Of a DNA stretch of 64,000 nucleotides, positions 16,940 to 25,684 are shown piece by piece. Under the pieces are notes generated by a model, which saw only the letters and a program-made list of their open reading frames with translations, searched no databases and had not been told where the DNA came from. The position numbers were made by a program, and so were the translations under genes. The stretch covers positions 74,043 through 138,042 of the forward strand of contig SFIQ01000004.1 of NCBI GenBank assembly GCA_004555265.1, written 5' to 3'. The stretch comes from Ruminococcus sp. (GTDB lineage: Bacteria > Bacillota > Clostridia > Oscillospirales > Acutalibacteraceae). Each line of letters begins with the position of its first letter. Positions within the stretch are counted from its first letter, which is position 1.

Positions 16940-16968
16940 ATTATATGCCTATCTGTGTGCTTTGTCAA
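16940..16968 (-). promoter_or_regulatory. Consensus sigma-A promoter for the FMN riboswitch-ribU transcript
   Basis: Minus strand perfect TTGACA (16963-16968), 17 bases, perfect TATAAT (16940-16945). The -35 box lies inside the last codons of the upstream MFS gene. Confidence 0.88.
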
Positions 16969-18169
16969 CCGGCTTTTTTCTGTTTTTTAAAAGCAAAAGC
17001 CCGAGGATAATTACAATTGGGAAAAGATTGCCGAAGCCCAATCCGATTTTTAAGGCCTCGCCGTCTGTAAGTGCTGTATTTGCCGATTGCACCGCGGTGG
17101 AAATGTAGCTGACAATCGAAGGCCCCAAGGAGCAACCGAGGTCACCTAAAATTGCAAGCACACCGAACATGGCGGCGCCGCCCTTTGGGTACAGTTCTGA
17201 AACCAAGCTGAATGTACCCGGCCAAAACAGGCTGACCGAAAGCCCCGTCAGCGCACAGCCGAACAGAGACAGAAGGGGATTCGGGGAAACGGCTGTGACT
17301 GTGTAGCAGGCAATGCACAGTGCCGCACAGCAAAGCAAGGCTTTTTTTAGATTGAGCTTATGCCCGTAAAGTCCGAACAGCAGTCTGCCCATACCCATAA
17401 ATACGGCAAACAGGCACGGTCCCAACAAATCACCCATAAACTTGCCTACGCCCAAGCCTGCCTCCGCAAAATACGAGGACCATTGCGACATGGCAAGCTC
17501 CGAAGCACCCGCACAAAACATCAAAATCATGGCAATGATGAAATAACGCGAGGTCAACAGTCTGCGTACAGGCGTCTTTTCGTCCTCTTGCAGGGTTTTC
17601 GGGAAGGGGAGCGTGGAGAAATTGAACAGATTGCCAAGCGGAATAAACGCCCAAAGCATCGGAAGGACATACCAAAACTGTTCCCCCAACAAACGGATAA
17701 ACAGCGTGGAAAGCGCCACTACCGCCATCTGCCCCCAACAGTAAAAGGAGTGAAGCAAACTCATATCCGCTTGCTTGCGGGCACTGGGAATCGCGTCCAC
17801 AATGGGGCTTATCGTCACTTCAATCATGCCGCTGCCGAGTGCGGAAATGACGGTTGCAATTACGAGACCTGCAAATGCAGGCATCACACGCGGCAATACG
17901 CCGAGTAAACATAATCCGAAAGCGGCGCAGATGTGCGAAGCCAAAATAATTTTGCGATACCCCAAACGGTCAACCACCTTAACAGAAATGACATCCACAA
18001 CGGTTTGCGATAAAAAGTTTATTAAAATCAAACTGCCGATGGCATTTAAGGATACGCCGAGCTGTTCGCGGTAAATGATAAATAAAATAGGGGAAAGGTT
18101 GTTGATAATTGCCTGCACAAAGTAGCCGATATAGCAAGCTACGGTTGTGCCTTTAAAGGTTCTTTGCAT
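16949..18169 (-). CDS. MFS transporter
   Basis: 406 aa with about 12 hydrophobic helices; the DRLGYRK loop (about 67-73) is the MFS motif between helices 2 and 3. GSGMIEVTISPIVDAIP and the LFWPGTFSLVSELYP region resemble the sugar-permease-like FucP/YfkF branch. The substrate is not clear. It follows sanA by 6 bases in a manA-sanA-MFS run, which would fit a carbohydrate substrate (inference). Confidence 0.85.
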   Translation of the reverse strand: MQRTFKGTTVACYIGYFVQAIINNLSPILFIIYREQLGVSLNAIGSLILINFLSQTVVDVISVKVVDRLGYRKIILASHICAAFGLCLLGVLPRVMPAFAGLVIATVISALGSGMIEVTISPIVDAIPSARKQADMSLLHSFYCWGQMAVVALSTLFIRLLGEQFWYVLPMLWAFIPLGNLFNFSTLPFPKTLQEDEKTPVRRLLTSRYFIIAMILMFCAGASELAMSQWSSYFAEAGLGVGKFMGDLLGPCLFAVFMGMGRLLFGLYGHKLNLKKALLCCAALCIACYTVTAVSPNPLLSLFGCALTGLSVSLFWPGTFSLVSELYPKGGAAMFGVLAILGDLGCSLGPSIVSYISTAVQSANTALTDGEALKIGLGFGNLFPIVIILGLLLLKNRKKPVDKAHR

Positions 18170-18175
18170 TTTTGT

Positions 18176-18877
18176 TTATATATACTCCTTATCGTCTGAT
18201 AATTTTGCAGAACCGTCAATCGGGATTGCTTCACCGAGATATGTCGGTAGCGGTTTCACAAGGCAAGTGCCGAAATCCTTGACGCGTGCCAAGGTTTCAC
18301 GCAGATTGTTTTTGATATCGGTAACCAATGCATAGTCCTGTAAATCTGCCGCGACGCCGTACGCTTCTACGCCCAACGCGCGTGCAATATATACTGCGCG
18401 ATACAAATGGTAGCCTTGTGTGACAACAATCATTTTTTTGACGCCGAAAATTTCTTTTGCGCGATACATCGATTCATAGGTTGAAAAGCCTGCGTGGTCT
18501 AAAAAGATGATATCGGGGTCAACGCCTTTATCTACGCAGTATTGCTTCATATGATTTACTTCGTCGTAGTTTTCTTTGCCGTGGTCGCCGCTCATTAAAA
18601 GACGGTCGGAAACGCCGCTTTCATACAGCGAAAGTCCGGTTTTGACGCGATCTTCCAACATCGGGCTCAAAGTTTGACTGTTCCACACCGCACAGCCCAA
18701 AACCAAAATACAGTCCACATCTTCTAAATCGGCGGCTTCGCTTTGTTCTAAAATGAATGGTTTAGATTTTAGTATCACGATGGCATTGATTGTTCCGAGG
18801 CCAAGCGCCCCGAGTAAAATAATGGCGCAACATACAAGAAAAAACTGTTTCAGTCTGCGTCGCATTTGCATCGTCAT
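18176..18877 (-). CDS. SanA/YdcF-family (DUF218) membrane-anchored protein
   Basis: 233 aa. One N-terminal membrane helix (about 12-34) is followed by the DUF218 domain: CILVLGCAVWN (about 56-66), RLLMSGDHG (about 93-101), FLDHAGFSTYESMYRAKEIF (about 125-144) and VTQGYHLYRAVYIARALG (about 152-169). The SanA relative in E. coli affects envelope permeability and vancomycin sensitivity. The biochemical activity is unresolved. Its ATG overlaps the manA stop by 4 bases. Confidence 0.88.
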   Translation of the reverse strand: MTMQMRRRLKQFFLVCCAIILLGALGLGTINAIVILKSKPFILEQSEAADLEDVDCILVLGCAVWNSQTLSPMLEDRVKTGLSLYESGVSDRLLMSGDHGKENYDEVNHMKQYCVDKGVDPDIIFLDHAGFSTYESMYRAKEIFGVKKMIVVTQGYHLYRAVYIARALGVEAYGVAADLQDYALVTDIKNNLRETLARVKDFGTCLVKPLPTYLGEAIPIDGSAKLSDDKEYI

Positions 18878-19833
18878 ACCCTCGTTTCGATAAATTCGGT
18901 TTTGCCCTTCACGGAAAAAGTACCGCTGTTTGCCGCAAGGAAGAAACTGTCACCTTTATTGGCAGTGAGCGTTTCACCGTTACAGGTGATTTCACCGTCG
19001 CCGTCCGTTACAAGCACAGAAACAAAGGACGAACTGTCTGCTTTACCGAAATATGCGTTCGTTGTTTGTACGCTTGTTACGGTAAACAGGTCGCACGTGG
19101 TTAAAAGCTGTTTTGTATTGCCGTTTTCAATGCGCTTTTCACCCTCGGGTTTTGTACTGTGTGTCGGCGGTATGCAGTTCGTGACATCTATCGCTTTTTC
19201 TGTATGCAGAGGGCGCGGTTTGCCGTCCGCACCCAATCTGCCGTAATCATAAACGCGGTAAGTTGTGTTTGAATTTTGTTGGATTTCTGCGAGTAAAATG
19301 CCGCCGCCGATGGCGTGCAGCGTGCCCGCTTCAATAAAAAACAAATCCCCCTTGTGCACGGGGACTTTGTTGACAACCTCTAAAAATGTATTGTCCGCAA
19401 TGCGTTGCTGAAATTCTTCTTTTGTGATTTCCCGTTTAAAGCCGTAAATCAGTTCAGCGCCCTCGTCGCAGTCCAAAATATACCAACATTCCGTTTTGCC
19501 GTATTCGTTTTCTACGCGCAAAGCGTAATCGTTGTCAGGATGCACCTGTACCGATAAATCCTTTTTTGCGTCAATGAGTTTGATAAGAATCGGAAAACGG
19601 TCAAATTTTTGCGCATTTATTCCGAGGATTTCCGTGCCTGTTTCCTCTATGACTTCGGTTAGTGTTTTGCCTTTATATTTCCCGTTTTCAACGATATTTT
19701 CACCGTCTTTGTGGCACGAAAGCATCCACCCTTCGGCGACTATATCCAAATCCGTTTGAAATCCGAAATCGGTTTTTAATCGTGTGCCGCCCCAAAGATA
19801 ATCTTTCAGCGCAGGACGAAGTTTCAATAGCAT
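18874..19833 (-). CDS. manA: Mannose-6-phosphate isomerase, class I
   Basis: 319 aa from ATG 19831-19833, with AAAAGGGG upstream; the frame extends further 5' without a ribosome site. It interconverts mannose-6-P and fructose-6-P. The start LRPALKDYLWGGTRLK is typical. The zinc ligands are in VQVHPDND (about 96-103) and FIEAGTLHAIGGGILLAEIQ (about 160-179), and TYRVYDYGR carries the catalytic Arg. It is first in the manA-sanA-MFS run. Confidence 0.95.
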   Translation of the reverse strand: MLLKLRPALKDYLWGGTRLKTDFGFQTDLDIVAEGWMLSCHKDGENIVENGKYKGKTLTEVIEETGTEILGINAQKFDRFPILIKLIDAKKDLSVQVHPDNDYALRVENEYGKTECWYILDCDEGAELIYGFKREITKEEFQQRIADNTFLEVVNKVPVHKGDLFFIEAGTLHAIGGGILLAEIQQNSNTTYRVYDYGRLGADGKPRPLHTEKAIDVTNCIPPTHSTKPEGEKRIENGNTKQLLTTCDLFTVTSVQTTNAYFGKADSSSFVSVLVTDGDGEITCNGETLTANKGDSFFLAANSGTFSVKGKTEFIETRV

Positions 19834-19865
19834 GAAGAAAACCCCTTTTATCAATAATTGCATTA

Positions 19866-19894
19866 ATTCTATCAAAAAAACGGGGTAAAATCAA
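19866..19894 (-). promoter_or_regulatory. Sigma-A promoter of manA
   Basis: Minus strand TTGATT (19889-19894), 17 bases, TAGAAT (19866-19871), about 33 bases before the ATG. Confidence 0.65.
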
Positions 19895-20038
19895 CCCAAG
19901 GGGAATTTCCGTGCTTGAGATATGTAAGGATTTTCTATAAATGGATACTGAATTTTATCGGAAATACACGAAAAGAAAGTCGGAAAATGCGGTTGCTTTG
20001 TTCTTTTTCTAAATTTTTGCAAGAAATTAAAACGGATA

Positions 20039-20067
20039 TTGCAAAATTGTATAAAATGTATTAAAAT
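20039..20067 (+). promoter_or_regulatory. Sigma-A promoter
   Basis: TTGCAA (20039-20044), 17 bases, TAAAAT (20062-20067), 45 bases before the next ATG. Confidence 0.6.
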
Positions 20068-20111
20068 CTATGAGCAATCAAAAACTTGAATGAAATTCGG
20101 AGGGCAAAAAA

Positions 20112-21377
20112 ATGCAGTACTCGCAAATGTCGAACGATGAGCTGCGCGCACGCAAGGCGGAGCTTGACAAAGATTTTGCCGAAATCAAGAAATTAAATTT
20201 GAAATTGGATATGTCCCGCGGCAAGCCGGGGGCCGACCAGCTGGATTTGTCGATGGATATGCTCAAAACCGTGATTGGTGTTTGTGACTGCAAGGCGGAA
20301 AACGGCTTTGACTGCCGCAATTACGGCGTTTTGGACGGACTGCCCGAATGCAAGGCGCTGTTTGCGGAAATGCTCGAAGTCAGCCCCGACAACATCATCA
20401 TCGGCGGTGCGTCGAGCCTCAATTTGATGTTCGACTATATTGCACAATGTATGACAAAGGGTGCAGGCGGTGCGCCTTGGATGCAACAGGGCAAAATCAA
20501 ATTTATTTGCAATGTGCCCGGCTATGACCGCCATTTCACGATTTGTGAGCACTTTGGTATTGAAATGCTCAATGTGGAAATGACGGAAAACGGCCCCGAT
20601 GTGGAAAAAATCCGCGAACTTGTCAAGGACGAAAGCGTCAAAGGTATGTTCTGCGTGCCGAAATATTCCAATCCCGACGGCATTACCTATTCCGAAGATA
20701 CCGTGCGTGCGCTTGCCGCATTACAGCCGGCGGCAAAGGATTTCCGTGTAATTTGGGACAATGCCTATGTGGTGCATGATTTGACCGATACCCCCGACCG
20801 CTTGCTGAATATCTTTGAAGCCTGCAAACCGTTCGGTACGGAGGATATGTTTGTGGAATTTACTTCCACTTCAAAAATCAGTTTCCCGGGCGCCGGTGTT
20901 TCCGCGATTGCGGCTTCCGACAACAACATTAAGGCGATTAAGGCGCGCCTTGCGATGCAGACCATCAGTTATGATAAAATGAACCAGCTGCGCCATGTCA
21001 AATACTTTAAGAATTTAGACGGTATCACCGCGCATATGAAAAAACACGCGGCGATTATTGCACCGAAATTCGCAATTGTTTTAGAAGCGTTGGAAAATGA
21101 ACTGAAAGAAAACGATTTGGCGCGTTGGACAAAGCCGAACGGCGGGTATTTCATCAGCCTGAATACCACGGGCTGCAGTGCAAAACGCGTAGGCGAGTTA
21201 TGCAAAGAGCTTGGCGTGGTGCTGACCTCGGTCGGTGCGACCTATCCTTACGGAAAAGATGAACAAGACCGCAATATCCGCATTGCGCCGACTTATCCGT
21301 CTACGGATGAGTTGAAAAAAGCGGTTGAGGTGCTTTGTCTTTGCATCAAACTTGCAACGCTTGAAAATTTGGTATAA
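20112..21377 (+). CDS. Aspartate-type aminotransferase (pfam12897 class)
   Basis: 421 aa. LDMSRGKPGADQLDLS (about 32-47) is the hallmark of the MocR-like pfam12897 branch, whose characterised mycobacterial member (Rv3722c) is the main aspartate aminotransferase. The PLP lysine is K255 in STSKISFPG; WDNAYVVHDL (about 215-224) holds the cofactor Asp and Tyr. It probably makes aspartate from oxaloacetate and glutamate. A GGAGGGC ribosome site precedes the ATG. Confidence 0.87.
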   Translation: MQYSQMSNDELRARKAELDKDFAEIKKLNLKLDMSRGKPGADQLDLSMDMLKTVIGVCDCKAENGFDCRNYGVLDGLPECKALFAEMLEVSPDNIIIGGASSLNLMFDYIAQCMTKGAGGAPWMQQGKIKFICNVPGYDRHFTICEHFGIEMLNVEMTENGPDVEKIRELVKDESVKGMFCVPKYSNPDGITYSEDTVRALAALQPAAKDFRVIWDNAYVVHDLTDTPDRLLNIFEACKPFGTEDMFVEFTSTSKISFPGAGVSAIAASDNNIKAIKARLAMQTISYDKMNQLRHVKYFKNLDGITAHMKKHAAIIAPKFAIVLEALENELKENDLARWTKPNGGYFISLNTTGCSAKRVGELCKELGVVLTSVGATYPYGKDEQDRNIRIAPTYPSTDELKKAVEVLCLCIKLATLENLV

Positions 21378-21427
21378 ATGGTGTAGAATACGCATAGAGT
21401 ATAGCCTGCATTTTGAGGTGAAGCTGT

Positions 21428-22162
21428 ATGCGTATTTTTCATTCTAACCCAAAGGAAGCAGAGAACAACGCGCCGCGCCCGTTTGTCACGGCAATTGTGG
21501 TGGCTGCGGGGAACTCCACCCGTATGGGCGGCGTGAACAAGCAGTTTCTGGTATTAGACGGTGTTCCTGTGCTTGTGCGTACTTTGCAAGCGTTTTCTGT
21601 GTGCCCGTTGATTGATGAAATCGTGGTTGCCGCGCGGGAAGCGGATATTGCACAACTGTTTGCGCTCGTCAAGGAATATCAAATTGAAAAGGTTACGGAT
21701 ATTGTCCGCGGCGGGAACACGCGACAGGAAAGTGTATTTGCCGCCATTCGCCGTTCTTCGCCGTTTTCGGAGTTTTTTGCCATCCATGACGGCGCAAGAC
21801 CGCTTGTATCGCAGAATGTGATTTGTGATACGGTGGAAACCGCATTCCGTGTCGGTGCGGCGGCGACAGGCGTCCGCGTGAAAGATACCATTAAGGTTGT
21901 ATCCGAAAACGGTCAGATTGTGGGCAGCCCGGACCGCGCAACGCTTTGGGCAGTACATACACCGCAGGTGTTTGAACGAAACCGCTATCTGCACGCCGCA
22001 GACAGTGTGGAAAACAGCGCCGCATTTACCGACGACTGCAAACTGATGGAGGCGGCGGGATTTCCTGTGCATATGGTCGAGGGCAGTTATGCCAATATAA
22101 AAATTACCACGCCGGAGGATATTCTTTTGGCGGAAGGGATATTGCGAGGAACGGAAGAATGA
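21428..22162 (+). CDS. ispD: 2-C-methyl-D-erythritol 4-phosphate cytidylyltransferase
   Basis: 244 aa. It couples CTP to MEP in the non-mevalonate isoprenoid pathway. The nucleotide-binding AAGNSTRMGGVNKQF (about 28-42) follows a roughly 20-residue N-terminal extension; HDGARPL (about 121-127) and TDDCKLMEAAG (about 200-210) are the other conserved blocks. It overlaps ispF by 4 bases (ATGA). Confidence 0.95.
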   Translation: MRIFHSNPKEAENNAPRPFVTAIVVAAGNSTRMGGVNKQFLVLDGVPVLVRTLQAFSVCPLIDEIVVAAREADIAQLFALVKEYQIEKVTDIVRGGNTRQESVFAAIRRSSPFSEFFAIHDGARPLVSQNVICDTVETAFRVGAAATGVRVKDTIKVVSENGQIVGSPDRATLWAVHTPQVFERNRYLHAADSVENSAAFTDDCKLMEAAGFPVHMVEGSYANIKITTPEDILLAEGILRGTEE

Positions 22163-22659
22163 GTATGCGAATCGGGCATGGATATGATGTGCACAAACTG
22201 GTAACCGAACGAAAACTGATTTTGGGCGGTGTGGAAATCGAGAATAACGGTGTCGGGCTTTTAGGCCATTCCGACGCGGATGTATTGCTGCACGCTGTCA
22301 GCGATGCGTTACTCGGTGCGGCGGCACTCGGTGACATCGGCAAGCATTTTCCCGATACGGACGAACGGTATAAAGACGCAGATAGCTTGCAGCTGCTGTC
22401 CGCAGTCGTAAATCTGCTTGAAAAGAACGGATATACCGTTGGCAATGTGGATGCAACCGTGCTTGCACAAGCGCCAAAGCTTGCGCCCTATATCCTTGAA
22501 ATGCGCAAAAATATAGCGCGGGCTTGCCGTGTGGATATTGACGCAGTCAGCGTGAAAGCAACCACCGAGGAAGGACTGGGCTTTACAGGTACAAAAGAGG
22601 GGATTGCCGCGCACGCGGTTTGTTTGTTGGAAAAGGCGGCGGCGATACGCTTTATTTAA
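22159..22659 (+). CDS. ispF: 2-C-methyl-D-erythritol 2,4-cyclodiphosphate synthase
   Basis: 166 aa. It forms the cyclic diphosphate of the MEP pathway. The zinc and substrate residues are in RIGHGYDVH (about 4-12), LLGHSDADVLLHAVSDALLG (about 34-53) and KATTEEGLGFTG (about 133-144). ATG 22159 overlaps the ispD stop; ATG 22165 is an alternative start. Confidence 0.97.
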   Translation: MSMRIGHGYDVHKLVTERKLILGGVEIENNGVGLLGHSDADVLLHAVSDALLGAAALGDIGKHFPDTDERYKDADSLQLLSAVVNLLEKNGYTVGNVDATVLAQAPKLAPYILEMRKNIARACRVDIDAVSVKATTEEGLGFTGTKEGIAAHAVCLLEKAAAIRFI

Positions 22660-22683
22660 TCCGCTTGACGGAGGAATACAAAT

Positions 22684-23127
22684 TTGCAGAAAATTACTGA
22701 TTTGCTGAAAAAATATAAAGAAATCATTCTGTATGTGCTGTTTGGCGGGCTGACAACGGTTGTCAACTATATTATTTATTTCACCTGTACCGCAGGATTG
22801 CACATCGGTTGGTCACCGGCAACGCTGTTCGCTTGGATTGGTGCGGTGTTGTTTGCCTATGTCACGAACCGTATTTGGGTATTTGAAAGCCGCGCAACGG
22901 GTTTTTCGGCGGTTTTATTCGAGTTTGTGAAGTTTATCGGTGCACGGCTTTTGTCCTTGGGGTTGGAATGGCTGACACTAAAACTGCTCCTTGACATTTT
23001 GCAAATGGATTTGTGGATATGGCGTGATTTTCCGCTTGGGGAATTTGTCGCCAAAACAATCGCGCAAATTCTTGTGATTATCGCCAACTATGTGTTCAGC
23101 AAATGGGTTGTTTTTCGTAAAATTTAG
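22684..23127 (+). CDS. GtrA-family membrane protein
   Basis: 147 aa with four membrane helices. The start is TTG 22684, after GGAGG. YVLFGGLTTVVNYIIYF (about 17-33), YVTNRIWVFES and the closing NYVFSKWVVFRK are the GtrA signature. GtrA-type proteins are thought to move polyprenyl-linked sugars across the membrane, and usually work with a GtrB-like enzyme such as that at 6761 (separate locus, link inferred). Confidence 0.88.
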   Translation: MQKITDLLKKYKEIILYVLFGGLTTVVNYIIYFTCTAGLHIGWSPATLFAWIGAVLFAYVTNRIWVFESRATGFSAVLFEFVKFIGARLLSLGLEWLTLKLLLDILQMDLWIWRDFPLGEFVAKTIAQILVIIANYVFSKWVVFRKI

Positions 23128-23155
23128 AAAAATACAGAATAAATATACATTTTGC

Positions 23156-23184
23156 TTGCATTTTTATACATTGCGTTATATAAT
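23156..23184 (+). promoter_or_regulatory. Sigma-A promoter of the amino-acid ABC transporter
   Basis: TTGCAT (23156-23161), 17 bases, perfect TATAAT (23179-23184), 37 bases before the ATG. Confidence 0.75.
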
Positions 23185-23220
23185 GATACCATCCCTAAAA
23201 TTCTATAAGGAGTGAAAGAA

Positions 23221-24075
23221 ATGAAAAAAGCAACAAAAGTTTTGGCATTGATTATGACCTTGGTTTTGGTTGTCGGCGCATTTGCTGCTTGCGGCGGCGA
23301 AAAAACGCCTGCGGTTAAAGTCATCAAAATCGACCTCACCGATGAAGAATATGCATTTGGTGTGGATAAGGAACAGCCCGAACTCTTAACGCAGGTCAAT
23401 GCATTTATCGCGGAAATCAAGGCAAACGGCAAATTTGAAGAAATTTGCAATAAGTATTTTGCCGACGGTACGCCTGCGGTTATTCAATCTGCAAAGTTCG
23501 ATGAAAGCAAAGACCAATTGGTTGTTGCAACCAACGCGGCATTTGAGCCGTTTGAGTATACCAATGGTGATGGGTACAGCGGTATTGATATGGAAATCGC
23601 GGCACTGCTTGCTGAGAAACTCGGCAAAGAGTTGGTTATCCAGAACATGGACTTCGATGCAGTTTGCCTTTCCGTCGGTCAGCATAAATGCGACATTGCA
23701 ATGGCAGGTCTTACCGTAAACGAAGCAAGAAAAGAGTATGTGAATTTCTCTGATGCGTATTATACCGCTTCACAGCGTTTGATTGTGAAAGGGGATAACA
23801 CCCAGTTTGACGCTTGCGAGACGCTGGCGGATGTGGAAGCGATCTTGAAATCATTGGATAGCACCACCAAAATCGGCGTACAGAACGGCACGACCGGTCA
23901 GTTCTATGTCGAAGGTGATGAAGATTGGGGCTTTGACGGACTACCCGTGACCTGTGTCGGTTACAAAAACGGCTCTATGGCTGTGCAGGATTTGATGAAC
24001 GGCGGCGTGCAGTATGTGATAATTGACGCAGCGCCCGCAGAATGCATTACCGAAGCGCTCAACAAAATGAACTGA
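23221..24075 (+). CDS. Amino-acid ABC transporter substrate-binding lipoprotein, circularly permuted
   Basis: 284 aa from ATG 23221 (AAGGAGTG upstream). The signal peptide has lipobox AFAAC (Cys24). The normal start of the periplasmic binding fold (QLVVATNAAFEPFEY) only appears at about 99-113. Before it, residues 35-85 (EEYAFGVDKEQPELL, then IKANGKFEEICNKYF) match what is usually the C-terminal strand and helix of this fold. The protein then stops just after YVIIDAAPAECITEALN, where that segment normally follows. The order is therefore permuted. It feeds the permease and ATPase downstream; polar amino acids or cystine are likely substrates. Confidence 0.9.
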   Translation: MKKATKVLALIMTLVLVVGAFAACGGEKTPAVKVIKIDLTDEEYAFGVDKEQPELLTQVNAFIAEIKANGKFEEICNKYFADGTPAVIQSAKFDESKDQLVVATNAAFEPFEYTNGDGYSGIDMEIAALLAEKLGKELVIQNMDFDAVCLSVGQHKCDIAMAGLTVNEARKEYVNFSDAYYTASQRLIVKGDNTQFDACETLADVEAILKSLDSTTKIGVQNGTTGQFYVEGDEDWGFDGLPVTCVGYKNGSMAVQDLMNGGVQYVIIDAAPAECITEALNKMN

Positions 24076-24093
24076 TTTTAACGAAAATTTCAG

Positions 24094-24127
24094 CAATGCC
24101 CCACGAAAATGCGGTGGGGCATTGTTT
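24094..24127 (+). terminator. Hairpin terminator between binding protein and permease genes
   Basis: A perfect 11-bp stem (24094-24104 with 24114-24124) followed by a short T run. It probably lowers, rather than stops, transcription into the permease gene, giving excess binding protein. Confidence 0.8.
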
Positions 24128-24148
24128 TCTGTGTAAGGTATAGTAAAT

Positions 24149-24859
24149 ATGAGTGGATTTGATCGTAAAATTCAACGCTTTTTAGAAGTGTTTATAAACG
24201 CCGGCGGGTACAATAAAGTGCTTGAAGGCTTGCAGAATACGCTTTTAATTGCGGTTTTGGGCTTGGTCATCGGCATTGTGGTCGGTACGCTGATCGCTAC
24301 CGTGCGGGTTTTGCCGAAATATAAGCGTCTGCCGCGAATTTTGAACGGAATTTGCAGTTTTTATGTCGGTTTGTTCCGCGGCACGCCGATTGTTGTCCAA
24401 CTTTTGGTGTTCTATTATGTTCTGCTACCGCTGATGGGGTTGAAAATGACCTCTGTTGCGGTTTCGGTAGTTGTGTTTGGCTTAAATAGCGCGGCATATA
24501 TCTCAGAGATTATGCGCAGCGGTATTCAGTCGGTTGACCCCGGACAAATGGAGGGCGGTCGCGCTGTTGGTCTGAGTTACGGTACAACGATGATGCGTAT
24601 TGTCATTCCGCAAGCGGTAAAAAATATTTTGCCGACCTTAGGCAATGAATTTATCGCGTTGATTAAGGAAACTTCTGTTGTCAGTTTCGTCGGTGCTACG
24701 GATTTATATGTTGCTTTCAATTACATCGGCAGTAACAGTTATGAATTTATGGTGCCGTATTTGGTGATGGCGCTGATTTATATTGCTTTGGTACTGATTA
24801 TCAGTATGCTTGTGAAAGCCATGGAAAGGAGCCTGAGGAAAAGTGATAGAAGTCGTTAA
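24149..24859 (+). CDS. Amino-acid ABC transporter permease
   Basis: 236 aa, HisM/GlnP type. Several membrane helices are visible; the EAA-loop (QMEGGRAVGLSYGTTMMRIVIPQAVKNILP, in parts, about 131-160) contacts the ATPase. FRGTPIVVQLLVFYYVLLP (about 72-90) is typical of polar amino-acid permeases. It overlaps the ATPase gene by 17 bases. Confidence 0.94.
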   Translation: MSGFDRKIQRFLEVFINAGGYNKVLEGLQNTLLIAVLGLVIGIVVGTLIATVRVLPKYKRLPRILNGICSFYVGLFRGTPIVVQLLVFYYVLLPLMGLKMTSVAVSVVVFGLNSAAYISEIMRSGIQSVDPGQMEGGRAVGLSYGTTMMRIVIPQAVKNILPTLGNEFIALIKETSVVSFVGATDLYVAFNYIGSNSYEFMVPYLVMALIYIALVLIISMLVKAMERSLRKSDRSR

Positions 24860-25625
24860 CTTAACCAAAAGCTTCGGCGATTTGCATGTGTTAAAGGGGA
24901 TAGACCTCACCATTGAACAAGGCGAAAAAGTAGTGATTATCGGGCCATCCGGTTCTGGGAAAAGCACATTGCTTCGCTGTTTGAACTGTATGGAGGATCC
25001 GACCTCCGGTCAGGTTTTGTATCACGGGGTCGATTTGACGGATTTGAGTGTCAATATCAACGAACAGCGACAGAAAATCGGTATGGTTTTCCAGCATTTT
25101 AATTTGTTTAATAACAAAACAGTGCTCGAAAACATTATGCTTGCGCCCGTGATTACGCAAAAGAAAAAGATGAAAAAACTGCGCCGTCAAAAAAATGCAG
25201 ACGCAGTCATCAAGACAAATGCGCAAATCAAGGCAGATGCAAAAGAAAAAGCATTGGCTTTGTTAGACCGTATCGGGCTTACCGATAAGGCCGATGCATA
25301 CCCGTCCCAACTTTCGGGCGGGCAGAAGCAACGCGTGGCGATTGTGCGTTCTCTTGCGATGAACCCCGATGTGATGCTGTTTGACGAGCCAACCTCGGCG
25401 CTCGACCCTGAAATGGTCGGCGAAGTGTTGGAGGTTATGAAAGACCTTGCCAAAAGCGGGATGACCATGGTGGTGGTTACACATGAAATGGGATTTGCCC
25501 GCGAGGTTGGGGATCGCGTATTGTTCATGGATGAAGGCAAAATTTTGGAAGAGGGCACGCCCGATGCGATTTTCAATCATCCGCAAAATCCGCGTTTGCA
25601 GGAATTTCTTTCAAAGGTTTTATAA
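24843..25625 (+). CDS. Amino-acid ABC transporter ATP-binding protein
   Basis: 260 aa from GTG 24843. Walker A GPSGSGKST (about 34-42), Q-loop VFQHFNLF, signature LSGGQKQR (about 157-164) and Walker B VMLFDEPTSALD (about 177-188). A Lys/Ala-rich insertion of roughly 20 residues (about 106-134) lies in the helical domain, making it longer than typical GlnQ (about 240 aa). Confidence 0.95.
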   Translation: MIEVVNLTKSFGDLHVLKGIDLTIEQGEKVVIIGPSGSGKSTLLRCLNCMEDPTSGQVLYHGVDLTDLSVNINEQRQKIGMVFQHFNLFNNKTVLENIMLAPVITQKKKMKKLRRQKNADAVIKTNAQIKADAKEKALALLDRIGLTDKADAYPSQLSGGQKQRVAIVRSLAMNPDVMLFDEPTSALDPEMVGEVLEVMKDLAKSGMTMVVVTHEMGFAREVGDRVLFMDEGKILEEGTPDAIFNHPQNPRLQEFLSKVL

Positions 25626-25638
25626 GAATATACACATA

Positions 25639-25671
25639 AAAAGGACGAGTGTTTTGCACTCGTCCTTTTGT
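25639..25671 (+). terminator. Rho-independent terminator after the ABC transporter
   Basis: A 13-bp stem AAAAGGACGAGTG / CACTCGTCCTTTT (25639-25651 with 25657-25669). A- and T-rich arms mean it may also serve the convergent ridA transcript. Confidence 0.9.
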
Positions 25672-25684
25672 GTTGTAAAATGCA

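Noticed and set aside
17360..17908. 182-codon plus-strand frame inside the MFS gene
   Set aside because: Low-complexity His/Arg/Gln-rich translation typical of antisense to membrane helices; no start signal.
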